Position numbers and translations under genes: made by a program | Assembly: GCF_003429665.1 (NCBI RefSeq) | Contig: NZ_QUWK01000018.1 | Coordinates: 1 to 34,394 of the forward strand | From: Sphaerochaeta halotolerans | GTDB lineage: Bacteria; Spirochaetota; Spirochaetia; Sphaerochaetales; Sphaerochaetaceae | DNA: 34,394 nt | Direction of reading: 5' to 3' | Shown: positions 22,356 through 30,347 of the stretch, in pieces | Layout of the letters: every line of letters starts with the position of its first letter | Position numbering within the stretch: the first letter of the stretch is position 1 | Notes under the pieces: model-generated | What the model was told of the DNA's origin: nothing | The model's input: only the letters and a program-made list of their open reading frames with translations | The model's database searches: none

Positions 22356-22907
22356 ATGCAAAGCGAACCAACAACTAAGGAATTCTCTATTCTCTCTTAC
22401 ATTGAGCAAAACTCAGATGCCACCCAAAGAGAGTTGTCTGAGCATGTTGGTGTGTCCTTGGGGATGATCAACATTTTGTTGAAGCGCTTGGTTAAGAAAG
22501 GGTTTGTTAAGATAGAACGACTCCAATCCAACTCAGTTAAGTACTTCCTTACTCCCCAGGGTATCGCCAGTAAGCTCGAGAGAACCTATGGGTATATTGT
22601 GAGGACGTATAGGGAGCTCGAGACATATAAAGAAAGAGTTGGTATGGTAGCTCAGCAAATTGCCAAAAAGTATACGGTAGAAACCGTATACTTCTTTGGA
22701 CCTAACGATGAGTTTGCTGCCATGATCTCTGCCTTTATCAGGCTGGATAGTAGCGAAGGTCCAGAAATAAAGATTATTCATGAAGAGAAAGATCTTCTGG
22801 AGTATTCGAAGAAAGTACCCATCCTTATTTGGGACCATGAATACGCCGAAGCATTGGAAGGTTCTGGGTATTCATGGATGAACATAATGCAATCCTTGGA
22901 TGTCTAA
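22356..22907 (+). CDS. Winged-helix (MarR-like, EPS-associated) transcriptional regulator
   Basis: 183 aa. The N-terminal winged helix is clear at residues about 8-70: FSILSYIEQNSDATQRELSE, HVGVSLGMINILLKRLVKKG and the wing VKIERLQSNSVKYFLTPQG. This is the form found in MarR-like regulators placed at the head of exopolysaccharide clusters. A helical linker (TYRELETYKERVGMVAQQIA) leads to a C-terminal alpha/beta part of about 80 residues (VETVYFFGPNDEFAAMISAF, IKIIHEEKDL, VPILIWDHEYAEAL). That part looks like a small ligand or partner-binding domain, which I cannot name. It directly precedes the polysaccharide genes in the same direction, with a structured 170-bp leader between, so it probably sets their expression. 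Alternating half-sites lie before its own start. Confidence 0.8.
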   Translation: MQSEPTTKEFSILSYIEQNSDATQRELSEHVGVSLGMINILLKRLVKKGFVKIERLQSNSVKYFLTPQGIASKLERTYGYIVRTYRELETYKERVGMVAQQIAKKYTVETVYFFGPNDEFAAMISAFIRLDSSEGPEIKIIHEEKDLLEYSKKVPILIWDHEYAEALEGSGYSWMNIMQSLDV

Positions 22908-22924
22908 GGGGATATCGGTGCCAG

Positions 22925-22969
22925 AAGAGGAGCCAGGTAGTGCCAGGTTTCCTATACTTGGCTCCTCTT
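22925..22969 (+). promoter_or_regulatory. Leader hairpin 1 of the polysaccharide operon
   Basis: A stem of 13 bp (AAGAGGAGCCAGG at 22925-22937 with CTTGGCTCCTCTT at 22957-22969, one G-T) with a 19-nt loop, just behind the regulator gene. There is no T-run after it, so it is not a plain terminator; it may act in attenuation or processive antitermination. Confidence 0.5.
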
Positions 22970-23020
22970 AATGCACCAACTGGCTCCGTCCGGGAGGTTT
23001 ATATCCTAAAGGAATGATGG

Positions 23021-23058
23021 GCGTGAGGTGAGAGAAATGTGGCATTTCACCAAAACGC
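23021..23058 (+). promoter_or_regulatory. Leader hairpin 2 of the polysaccharide operon
   Basis: A composite stem: GAAATG (23034-23039), tgg loop, CATTTC (23043-23048), extended by GGT/ACC (23027-23029, 23049-23051) and GCGT/ACGC (23021-23024, 23055-23058) with small internal loops. It ends 2 bp before the ribosome binding site region of the mini-ORF at 23071. Confidence 0.45.
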
Positions 23059-23070
23059 TGAGAGGAAGTG

Positions 23071-23094
23071 ATGAAAACGCTGTATGGGAACTGA
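23071..23094 (+). CDS. Seven-codon leader ORF (MKTLYGN) overlapping the next start
   Basis: ATG at 23071 has the best ribosome binding site here (AGAGGAAG at 23061-23068). It encodes only MKTLYGN before TGA (23092-23094), which lies beyond the start of the transferase gene at 23084. The flank AAAACGCTG occurs twice (23052-23060 and 23074-23082). It could couple or limit translation of the transferase, or be meaningless. Confidence 0.3.
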   Translation: MKTLYGN

Positions 23095-23773
23095 AGCTTT
23101 GAAATCTGAAAATTTGAAAGACCATAGTAGAAAAGGAGTTTCTCCAGTCTATCTATGTGTTAAGCGATCCCTTGATTTCATATCTTCTCTATTGGCTTTA
23201 ATTGTCCTTTCTCCCATATTCCTGATTCTCATCATTGCCATCAAGCTTGATTCCAAAGGGCCTGTCTTGTTCAAGCAGAAACGTGTTGGTATCCATAAAA
23301 CACATTTCAATATTCTCAAGTTCCGGACTATGCGTATAGATACTCCTAATGATGTTCCGACTCATCAGCTCAAAAACCCTGAACAGTACATTACCAAAGT
23401 AGGGAAGTTCCTCAGAAAGACCAGTTTGGATGAGCTTCCCCAGATCTGGAACATTTTCGTTGGCCAGATGTCTGTCATTGGTCCAAGACCAGCTCTTTGG
23501 AACCAGTACGATCTAATCGAAGAGCGAGAAAAGTATGGAGCAAATGATGTTCCAGTCGGTCTAACAGGTTGGGCTCAGATAAATGGGCGGGACTCTATTA
23601 CCATTGAATTAAAGGCCAAGTTGGATGGCGAGTACATAAAGAGGTTTGGACTGATTATGGATTTACGATGCTTTGTTGGGAGTATAGTGTCGGTGTTGAA
23701 AAGTGATGGGGTTGTGGAAGGGGAAGCAGGGAGTATGAACCTGAATGAAAAATCCTCTGCAAACCACAAATAA
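23084..23773 (+). CDS. Small phosphoglycosyl transferase (bacterial sugar transferase, initiating enzyme)
   Basis: 229 aa, monotopic PGT of the PglC/WcaJ-C-terminal type (Pfam Bac_transf). It moves a phospho-sugar from a UDP-sugar to undecaprenyl phosphate at the inner membrane, starting the repeat unit. It has one N-terminal membrane segment (SLDFISSLLALIVLSPIFLI, about residues 30-58), then KLDSKGPVLFKQKRVG and NILKFRTMRID. The catalytic-region LRKTSLDELPQIWNIFVGQM SVIGPRPAL and VPVGLTGWAQINGRD follow. The ATG at 23084 is preceded by a ribosome binding site better placed for the mini-ORF at 23071. The first about 20 residues are longer than in most relatives. It is the first biosynthetic gene of the cluster, and the sugar donor cannot be told from sequence. 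Confidence 0.9.
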   Translation: MGTEALKSENLKDHSRKGVSPVYLCVKRSLDFISSLLALIVLSPIFLILIIAIKLDSKGPVLFKQKRVGIHKTHFNILKFRTMRIDTPNDVPTHQLKNPEQYITKVGKFLRKTSLDELPQIWNIFVGQMSVIGPRPALWNQYDLIEEREKYGANDVPVGLTGWAQINGRDSITIELKAKLDGEYIKRFGLIMDLRCFVGSIVSVLKSDGVVEGEAGSMNLNEKSSANHK

Positions 23774-23781
23774 AAATAAAA

Positions 23782-24981
23782 ATGAAGATACTCTGTGTTT
23801 GTCAGTATTACTATCCAGAGAATTTCCAGGTAACTCCGATATGCGAGCAATTGGTGGCTGATGGATATGAAGTGACAGTGTTGACAGGTCTTCCTAACTA
23901 TCCTACAGGAATTATTCCGGATGACTACAAAAAAAGCAACCGTGACGAAACCATTAATGGAGTGCATGTTGTTAGGTGTAAAGAAATAGGACGTAAGAAT
24001 GGTCCAGTATGGCTTGGGATTAATTATATTAGTTTCTACATATCCTCTATGAAAATGGTAGATAAACTTCCAGCTGATTTTGATATAGTATTTGTTTATC
24101 AACTTTCTCCAGTATTTATGGGATTACCAGGACGCAAATATGCGATGAAGCATAATGTTCCCTTGTTTTTGTATTGTTGTGATTTATGGCCAGAGTCAAT
24201 AAAGATGTATGTGAAAAATGAACGGAATGTATTTTACAAATGGGCGAGATATGTTAGTAGAAAGGTATATGTTTCTTGTAATAGAATTGCAGTACAATCT
24301 CTTAGTTTCATCAATTATCTTAATATAACTCATTCGATAGATAAAAATAAATTGATATACATTCCCGCTTTTGCTGATGAAAAATATCTAACCATCGACT
24401 TTACGCCAGAAGATAAAAATTTTATAGATTTTCTATTTCTCGGTAATATTGGGATTGCTCAAAACCTTTTCTCAGTTGTAAATGCATTTAAAATTGCTTG
24501 TGAGAAAAGGTCTATGCGTCTTCATATTGTTGGAGACGGAACTTGTCTGCAGGATTTGCAGCATTATGTTGTTGAGGTAGGGTTGAAAGATACAGTATTT
24601 TTTTATGGACGAAGATCCGTTGATCAAATGCCAAGATTTTATAAAATTGCTGATGCCTGCATAGTCTCTTTAAATGCTGATAATGCTACAGGGTATACAC
24701 TCCCTTCAAAAGTTCAGGGATATATGGCAGCAGGAAAACCGATAATTGGGATGATTGATGGATCGGCTCGAGAGGTTATTAAAGAATCGAATTGTGGAAT
24801 ATGTGTTCCTGCAAATGATGTAGATGGTTTTGCAAACGCACTATGTTCATTTGCCCGTGATAAATGTTTTCATGAGATGTATGCGAATAATGGACGTTCA
24901 TATTTTAAAAAAAACTTTAGTAAAAAAGGTTTTATGAACGCGTTAGAGAAAGAAATTTCAAGTTTAGGAAATAATGCATGA
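23782..24981 (+). CDS. GT4-family glycosyltransferase (WbuB-like)
   Basis: 399 aa, GT-B fold. N-terminal MKILCVCQYYYPENFQVTPI and LTGLPNYPTG are typical of WbuB-like transferases, which often add a 2-acetamido-2,6-dideoxy-L-hexose. The C-terminal nucleotide-sugar domain contains FLGNIGIAQNL, LHIVGDGTCLQDL, VFFYGRRSVDQMPRFY and LPSKVQGYMAAGKPIIGMID. This location beside the genes for such an L-sugar supports that donor, as in E. coli O26-type clusters. Only AT-rich sequence precedes the ATG, with no good Shine-Dalgarno. It overlaps the next gene by 4 bp (ATGA). Base composition turns AT-rich along this gene. Confidence 0.85.
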   Translation: MKILCVCQYYYPENFQVTPICEQLVADGYEVTVLTGLPNYPTGIIPDDYKKSNRDETINGVHVVRCKEIGRKNGPVWLGINYISFYISSMKMVDKLPADFDIVFVYQLSPVFMGLPGRKYAMKHNVPLFLYCCDLWPESIKMYVKNERNVFYKWARYVSRKVYVSCNRIAVQSLSFINYLNITHSIDKNKLIYIPAFADEKYLTIDFTPEDKNFIDFLFLGNIGIAQNLFSVVNAFKIACEKRSMRLHIVGDGTCLQDLQHYVVEVGLKDTVFFYGRRSVDQMPRFYKIADACIVSLNADNATGYTLPSKVQGYMAAGKPIIGMIDGSAREVIKESNCGICVPANDVDGFANALCSFARDKCFHEMYANNGRSYFKKNFSKKGFMNALEKEISSLGNNA

Positions 24982-26009
24982 ATTTGTTTAAAAAGAAAAC
25001 TTTATTAATCACTGGCGGTACTGGTTCTTTTGGAAATGCTGTACTGGAACGCTTTCTTGAAACTGACATAGCAGAAATCCGAATCTTCTCCCGAGATGAG
25101 AAGAAACAGGATGACATGCGCCACTTCTACAAGAACGATAAGATCAAGTACTACATCGGTGATGTACGCGATTACCGTAGCATTCGTGATGCTCTTAATG
25201 GTGTCGACTACGTATTCAGTGCGGCAGCATTTAAACAGGTCCCCTCTTGTGAGTTCTTCCCCATGGAGGCAGTAAAGACCAACGTTGTAGGTACAGATAA
25301 CGTCCTGACCGCCTGCATCAATGCAGGGGTGAAGAAGGTTATCTGCCTTTCTACCGATAAGGCAGCCTATCCGATCAATGCCATGGGAACCAGCAAGGCA
25401 ATGATGGAGAAGGTGTTTGTTGCCAAGTCAAGGACGGTCTCCGAGGACCGGACTCTTATCTGTGGTACACGCTACGGGAATGTGCTTTGCTCCAGAGGCT
25501 CCGTGGTCCCTCTCTTTGTTGAGCAGATCAAGGCAGGCAAGCCCCTGACGGTGACCGATCCCTCCATGACCCGCTTCATCATGACCTTGGAAGAGGCCGT
25601 AGACTTGGTCCTCTATGCCTATGAGCATGCACATACCGGGGACATCCTGGTCCAGAAGGCACCGGCAAGTACCATCGGTGACCTTGCCCAGGCAGTGAAA
25701 GAGCTCTTCCACGCAGACAATGAGATAAAGACCATCGGTATCAGGCATGGGGAGAAGATGTATGAGACTCTGCTCACCAATGAGGAGTGTGCAAATGCCA
25801 TGGACCTGGGTAACTTCTACCGGGTACCTGCCGATAACCGTGACCTGAACTATGACAAGTACTTCATCGACGGTAAAGTAGGAGGATCGACATTGACCGA
25901 ATTCAATTCAAGCAATACTCGTCTTCTATCAGTAGAAGAAATTAAGGAAGTCCTCCAGAAATTACCCTTTATCAAAGAAGAACTTTCCAAGTGGGGGAGG
26001 GGAATATAA
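24978..26009 (+). CDS. UDP-GlcNAc 4,6-dehydratase/5-epimerase (CapE/WbjB/WbvB type)
   Basis: 343 aa, extended short-chain dehydrogenase. Rossmann motif TGGTGSFGNAV (about residues 13-23), DVRDYRSIRDAL, SAAAFKQVPSCE, and active-site stretch LSTDKAAYPINAMGTSKAMM, with Met-x-x-x-Lys in place of Tyr-x-x-x-Lys as described for CapE. It converts UDP-GlcNAc to UDP-4-keto-6-deoxy-L-sugars, the first step toward UDP-L-FucNAc or UDP-L-QuiNAc. The C-terminal part (RVPADNRDLNYDKYF, then LLSVEEIKEVLQKLPF) is normal for the family. The first about 100 bp and last about 100 bp are AT-rich while the middle is GC-rich, a sign of recombination. It overlaps the next gene by 19 bp. Confidence 0.9.
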   Translation: MNLFKKKTLLITGGTGSFGNAVLERFLETDIAEIRIFSRDEKKQDDMRHFYKNDKIKYYIGDVRDYRSIRDALNGVDYVFSAAAFKQVPSCEFFPMEAVKTNVVGTDNVLTACINAGVKKVICLSTDKAAYPINAMGTSKAMMEKVFVAKSRTVSEDRTLICGTRYGNVLCSRGSVVPLFVEQIKAGKPLTVTDPSMTRFIMTLEEAVDLVLYAYEHAHTGDILVQKAPASTIGDLAQAVKELFHADNEIKTIGIRHGEKMYETLLTNEECANAMDLGNFYRVPADNRDLNYDKYFIDGKVGGSTLTEFNSSNTRLLSVEEIKEVLQKLPFIKEELSKWGRGI

Positions 26010-26863
26010 TGAGATTTCTAATCCTCGGCTGCAACGGCATGGCTGGGCACACCATATCCCAATATATGCAACATCAGGGACACGATGTCCTTGGTTTCGA
26101 CCGGAACCTTTCTCCATTAGTAAAAAGCATAGCTGGCGATGCCACTGATACGGATATTTTAAGGAAACTGATTGCATCTGGAAATTTCGATGCAATCATC
26201 AATTGCATCGGTATTCTCAATCAATTCGCCGAGGAGCGAAAGTCTCTTGCAGTGTTCCTCAATTCTTACTTGCCTCATTTTTTAGCCGATGTCACGGCTG
26301 AACTAGATACGCAAGTGATTCACATGAGCACAGATTGTGTCTTCTCTGGTGAGCGAGGTGGATATACCGAGCAGGACCTACGAGATGGGACAACGTTCTA
26401 TGATAGGACGAAGGCTCTAGGAGAGCTCGAGGACGGTAAGAACTTGACTCTGAGAAACTCAATAGTTGGGCCAGACACCAATCCGCAAGGAATTGGGCTG
26501 TTCAATTGGTTTATGCAACAAGAAGGGCCGATCAGTGGCTATTCCAGAGCCATGTGGACCGGGCAGACCACACTCCAACTGGCAAAGACCATGGAGCAGG
26601 CTGCTAAGGAGAGAATAAGCGGGCTGATTAATGCAGTACCTGATGAACCCATAAGCAAATATGACCTATTGATGTTGTTTAATAAATACTTTCGTGGAGG
26701 GTCGGTCGAGATTATCCCTAATGCTGATTTCGTAGCTGACAAATCCCTGAAGCGGACTCGATTTGAGTTCAGCTACAGAATTCCTGATTACGAAAGGATG
26801 GTATACGAGCTATATAAATGGGTAATGGCCCACAGTGAGCTCTATCCCCATTACCATCAATAA
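25991..26863 (+). CDS. RmlD-like sugar-nucleotide reductase (WbvR type)
   Basis: 290 aa, SDR fold of the RmlD family. It shows GCNGMAGHTISQYM (nucleotide binding, about residues 8-21), IINCIGILNQFAEE, HMSTDCVFSGERGGYTE, and the catalytic Y-x-x-x-K in FYDRTKALGE. It ends after the substrate domain and lacks the C-terminal cupin of CapF/WbjC (about 370 aa). That points to the WbvR branch, which reduces the 4-keto intermediate to UDP-L-RhaNAc on the way to UDP-L-QuiNAc. The assignment rests on length and neighbours and on memory of the families. The ATG lies inside the end of the previous gene. Confidence 0.8.
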   Translation: MGEGNIMRFLILGCNGMAGHTISQYMQHQGHDVLGFDRNLSPLVKSIAGDATDTDILRKLIASGNFDAIINCIGILNQFAEERKSLAVFLNSYLPHFLADVTAELDTQVIHMSTDCVFSGERGGYTEQDLRDGTTFYDRTKALGELEDGKNLTLRNSIVGPDTNPQGIGLFNWFMQQEGPISGYSRAMWTGQTTLQLAKTMEQAAKERISGLINAVPDEPISKYDLLMLFNKYFRGGSVEIIPNADFVADKSLKRTRFEFSYRIPDYERMVYELYKWVMAHSELYPHYHQ

Positions 26864-26884
26864 TTATTACTAGAAGGACAAAGT

Positions 26885-28012
26885 ATGCACAAACTGAAGT
26901 TAATGACCATTGTAGGGACCAGACCTGAGATAATCAAGCTTTCTGAGACCATCAAGAAATGCGACCAGTATTTTGATCACATATTGGTACATACCGGGCA
27001 GAACTACGATTATCAATTGAACGAGGTTTTTCTTAAAAATTTAGGAATAAGGGAGCCCGATTATTATCTCGATGTAGTGGGAGAGAATCTTGGCCAAACA
27101 ATGGGGAATGTAATTTCAAAATCCTATGAACTTATGGCTCAAGTAAAACCAGATGCGATAATAGTGTTAGGGGATACAAATTCCTGTCTTTGCGTTATTT
27201 CAGCAAAGAGGCTTCATATACCTGTGTTTCACATGGAAGCAGGAAATAGGTGCAAAGATGAAAACCTGCCTGAAGAAGTTATCAGAAGGATTGTAGACGT
27301 AACAAGCGATATTAATCTTTGTTATTCTGAGCATGCTAGAAGATATATTCTTGAGTCTGGGGTAAAATCAGAATATACATTTGTTGTTGGTTCTCCAATG
27401 AAAGAAGTCTTGGATGGTTGCCTTGATAAGATTGATAAAAGTGAGATACTTGATGATCTTGACTTGGAGGCGGGGAAGTATATCCTTCTTTCTGCACATC
27501 GAGAAGAGAACATAGATAATGAAGAAAACTTTTTAAGCCTTATGACTGCGGTTAATGCTATGGCAGAGAAGTATGATATGCCTATTCTATATTCTTGTCA
27601 TCCGAGATCAAAGAAGTATATCCAACAACGAGGCTTCGTATTTGATAAGCGTGTTATTCAGCATCAGCCACTGGGATTCTTTGATTACAATAAATTGCAA
27701 AAAAATGCATTTTGTGTAGTATCGGACAGCGGAACGCTTCCAGAAGAAAGTGCATATTTTAAGTTTCCAGCGGTATCCGTTCGCACGTCTACTGAACGTC
27801 CAGAAGCGATGGATAAAGGCGTGTTCACAATAGGATCTATAACCACTGAGCAAGTGTTGCAAGCCGTGAATCTCGCTGTAGAAATGTATAGAAATAGTGA
27901 CGTCGCTAGTAACGTTTCTAGCTATGAAGATGTTAATGTAAGTATAAAAGTGGTTAAAATAATACAAAGCTATACTGGCATAATAAATAGACTTATTTGG
28001 AGAAAAGAGTAG
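26885..28012 (+). CDS. UDP-GlcNAc 2-epimerase-family enzyme (WbvD/WbjD type)
   Basis: 375 aa, WecB fold. Seen in order: MTIVGTRPEIIKLSETIKK, HTGQNYDYQLNEVFLKNL, AIIVLGDTNSCLCVISAKRL, VFHMEAGNRCKDENLPEEV, LLSAHREENIDN, and VVSDSGTLPEESAYFKFPAV with SVRTSTERPEA. In clusters with a CapE-type dehydratase and RmlD-like reductase this enzyme inverts C-2 in the last step (L-RhaNAc to L-QuiNAc, or L-talose to L-fucose form). A common UDP-GlcNAc/ManNAc epimerase is the alternative. GAAGGAC precedes ATG 26885. The second half becomes AT-rich. Confidence 0.88.
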   Translation: MHKLKLMTIVGTRPEIIKLSETIKKCDQYFDHILVHTGQNYDYQLNEVFLKNLGIREPDYYLDVVGENLGQTMGNVISKSYELMAQVKPDAIIVLGDTNSCLCVISAKRLHIPVFHMEAGNRCKDENLPEEVIRRIVDVTSDINLCYSEHARRYILESGVKSEYTFVVGSPMKEVLDGCLDKIDKSEILDDLDLEAGKYILLSAHREENIDNEENFLSLMTAVNAMAEKYDMPILYSCHPRSKKYIQQRGFVFDKRVIQHQPLGFFDYNKLQKNAFCVVSDSGTLPEESAYFKFPAVSVRTSTERPEAMDKGVFTIGSITTEQVLQAVNLAVEMYRNSDVASNVSSYEDVNVSIKVVKIIQSYTGIINRLIWRKE

Positions 28013-28022
28013 GTTAACCTGA

Positions 28023-29213
28023 ATGGGAGCATTTGTAATTGGAAGTTTTTATGTAATTGTTCATGTTATTACTGCATATTACTTGTTGAAGGCCGATGAA
28101 TATGTTGGGGAAGCTTATTCTGTTGGAAAGATAAATATTAGTGGGTTGTTGATAGTTGTAATTTTGTTGATGACGATTCTTGGATATTATATCATTAACA
28201 ATTTATATAAAAAATCTAACAAAATTAGATCGAAATTTTCAATAAGATTCAGCACCAACAAATTACATTCTTTCTATTTTATGATGCTCTTATTGTCGTT
28301 GTATCTTTTCTTTGATGCGAGCATTGGAAGCGCTGTTAATGCTGGCGAATCAAAACTATCATTTTTGGTTGGTATTTTTAGCGTGCGTGCTTTATTTCCA
28401 ATATATTATGTAGTTGAGAGAAAGAAAGACTGGCGATTTGTTGTAAATGTATTATTCTATTGCACTCTTAGATTACTTCAAGGGTGGACTGGCTTTTTAC
28501 TTGATATAGCAATAATGGAAGTATTAATAAGGCTTAAGGATACAAAACTTACAAATAGCAAAATAATAGTATCCGTTATTGCTCCGATTGCTCTTTTATT
28601 TAGTGCTGGACTTGCTTATTCAGTACTCTACCCGATAAAAAATTATATCAGGTTTGATCAGTCAAGTATTAGATTCTTGCCATTCTTGGATGGGTTATCT
28701 GCAATTATTAATAGAGTATCTTTCTTTTCTCAATCAATAGCATCCATTCAAACGGCTAGCATTACAAAAGCAATTTATGCAGCACAATCAATTATTCTCG
28801 GAGAAATCAAATCAATCTTCCGACCTTTAGTCCCAAGCTTTTTAATGGATAAGTCAATGTATAGTTTATCTTTATGTATTAAACAGTCCTTTGTTAATTA
28901 TGCTGTCTCGGGTACTTCTTTGAATGTTGGGATTTTATCATATGCTCACAATCTAGCCAATGCAGATTTTCTTAGTTTCTTATTTTGGATTATCTTAACC
29001 ATTTTTCTTGTTAGAATATTTTTGGTCATATTCGCTTCAATATATTGTAATGGAAATAATCATGTTTTGTATTATTTGCTTTTATTAAATGTATATAATG
29101 TAGCTTCAATTGAATCGGTGTTTTCTTATGGTTATTTACCGTTGTTTTTGATGTTGCCATTTTTAATGCTATTTGGAATCATACGTATTAGTTTTACGCG
29201 AGGTAATATATGA
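28023..29213 (+). CDS. Polytopic membrane protein, probable O-antigen/repeat-unit polymerase (Wzy)
   Basis: 396 aa with about ten hydrophobic segments: IGSFYVIVHVITAYYLLK, LLIVVILLMTILGYYI, FYFMMLLLSLYLFF, IIVSVIAPIALLFSAGLAY, and three near the end (FLFWIILTIFLVRIFLVI, YYLLLLNVYNV, LPLFLMLPFLMLFGII). A long soluble loop lies near residues 215-300. This topology, size and position among glycosyltransferases fit Wzy, which joins lipid-linked units at the outer face of the inner membrane. Wzy proteins have no reliable sequence motif, so the name is inferred. A Wzx flippase is less likely, since those have about 12 evenly spaced helices. It is very AT-rich and overlaps the next gene by 4 bp. Confidence 0.65.
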   Translation: MGAFVIGSFYVIVHVITAYYLLKADEYVGEAYSVGKINISGLLIVVILLMTILGYYIINNLYKKSNKIRSKFSIRFSTNKLHSFYFMMLLLSLYLFFDASIGSAVNAGESKLSFLVGIFSVRALFPIYYVVERKKDWRFVVNVLFYCTLRLLQGWTGFLLDIAIMEVLIRLKDTKLTNSKIIVSVIAPIALLFSAGLAYSVLYPIKNYIRFDQSSIRFLPFLDGLSAIINRVSFFSQSIASIQTASITKAIYAAQSIILGEIKSIFRPLVPSFLMDKSMYSLSLCIKQSFVNYAVSGTSLNVGILSYAHNLANADFLSFLFWIILTIFLVRIFLVIFASIYCNGNNHVLYYLLLLNVYNVASIESVFSYGYLPLFLMLPFLMLFGIIRISFTRGNI

Positions 29214-30343
29214 AGATTTTGATTGTGACACAGGGGTATTATCCAGGACAAAAATATGGAGGACCACCGGTTAGCATTAAAAATTTTTGTGATCTAATGG
29301 TTCAAAGTATAGAAGTATTTATTATTACACTAAACCATGATCTAGGTGATTCTCAAGTATATCAAAGTATAGCGCAAGGGTGGAATATTCTAGGGAATTG
29401 TTCAGTAATGTATTTACAAGACAAATGTTTTAATAGAAATACATTTGAGCGAGAAATTTGCATGTTGAAACCAGATGTTATTTATCTACAGAGTCTTTTT
29501 CAACAGTGTGTATTACCGGTAACTATGATTGCAAAGAAAATGAATTTGAAATTATTATTAGCTCCTAGAGGGGAGTTGTGCTCTGGAGCAATGAAAAAGA
29601 AATATAAGAAGTTGCCGTATATTTTCTTATTGAGGATGCTTGGATTAACAAGAAAAATAGCATTTCAATCCACTAGTCCGGAAGAGACGAATGATATTGT
29701 CAAGTACTTTGGAGTGCAAAGTAATGTCTATTACTTGGAAAACATTCCATCCAAACCTCGTACTGAATATAATCAGAGATTTAAGGAAAGTGGAGTTGCG
29801 AGAATTATTTTTATTTCACGAATTGTTGAAAAAAAGAACTTACTTTATGCCTTAATTTGTTTACAGTCAGTCACAGAAGGAGATGTTGTTTTCGATGTTT
29901 TTGGCTCTATTGAAGATGAGGGATACTGGGAGAAGTGTTTAAAAGCTAGCGATAAGCTATCACCAAATATCAAATTTACATATAGAGGAGAATTAGCACA
30001 TGATGATGTACAAAATGTGATGTCTAATTATGATGTTTTTATTCTACCGACATATAGTGAAAATTACGGACATGTAATTGCTGAGGCCTTATCTGTTTCT
30101 GTTCCTGTTATCATTAGCAATACCACTCCATGGAATTGTGTTAATGAGGAGAGGGCCGGATGGGCTATCCCCTTAGATAATAGAAATGGCTTTGTTGATG
30201 CAATTAATAATATTATCAGTATGAACAATTCTCAGTATGTCATTTTGAGTAGAAATGCAAAAACTCTATTTGAAAATAGTAGTAGATATGAAAAGCTAAA
30301 GGAGAAATATTTGTTTGCTTTAAAACAAATAGTAAAAAATTGA
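29210..30343 (+). CDS. GT4-family glycosyltransferase
   Basis: 377 aa, GT-B fold. N-terminal MKILIVTQGYYPGQKYGGPP with VSIKNFCDLM is typical of GT4 enzymes. The middle has LLAPRGELCSGAMKKKYKKL. The C-terminal donor domain shows IIFISRIVEKKNLLYAL, VFDVFGSIEDEGYWE, FTYRGELAHDDVQNVM, then the E-x7-E block YSENYGHVIAEALSVSVPVI. It probably adds an internal sugar of the repeat unit; donor unknown. GAGGT lies before the ATG, which overlaps the wzy-like gene. Confidence 0.85.
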   Translation: MKILIVTQGYYPGQKYGGPPVSIKNFCDLMVQSIEVFIITLNHDLGDSQVYQSIAQGWNILGNCSVMYLQDKCFNRNTFEREICMLKPDVIYLQSLFQQCVLPVTMIAKKMNLKLLLAPRGELCSGAMKKKYKKLPYIFLLRMLGLTRKIAFQSTSPEETNDIVKYFGVQSNVYYLENIPSKPRTEYNQRFKESGVARIIFISRIVEKKNLLYALICLQSVTEGDVVFDVFGSIEDEGYWEKCLKASDKLSPNIKFTYRGELAHDDVQNVMSNYDVFILPTYSENYGHVIAEALSVSVPVIISNTTPWNCVNEERAGWAIPLDNRNGFVDAINNIISMNNSQYVILSRNAKTLFENSSRYEKLKEKYLFALKQIVKN

Positions 30344-30347
30344 CTTT

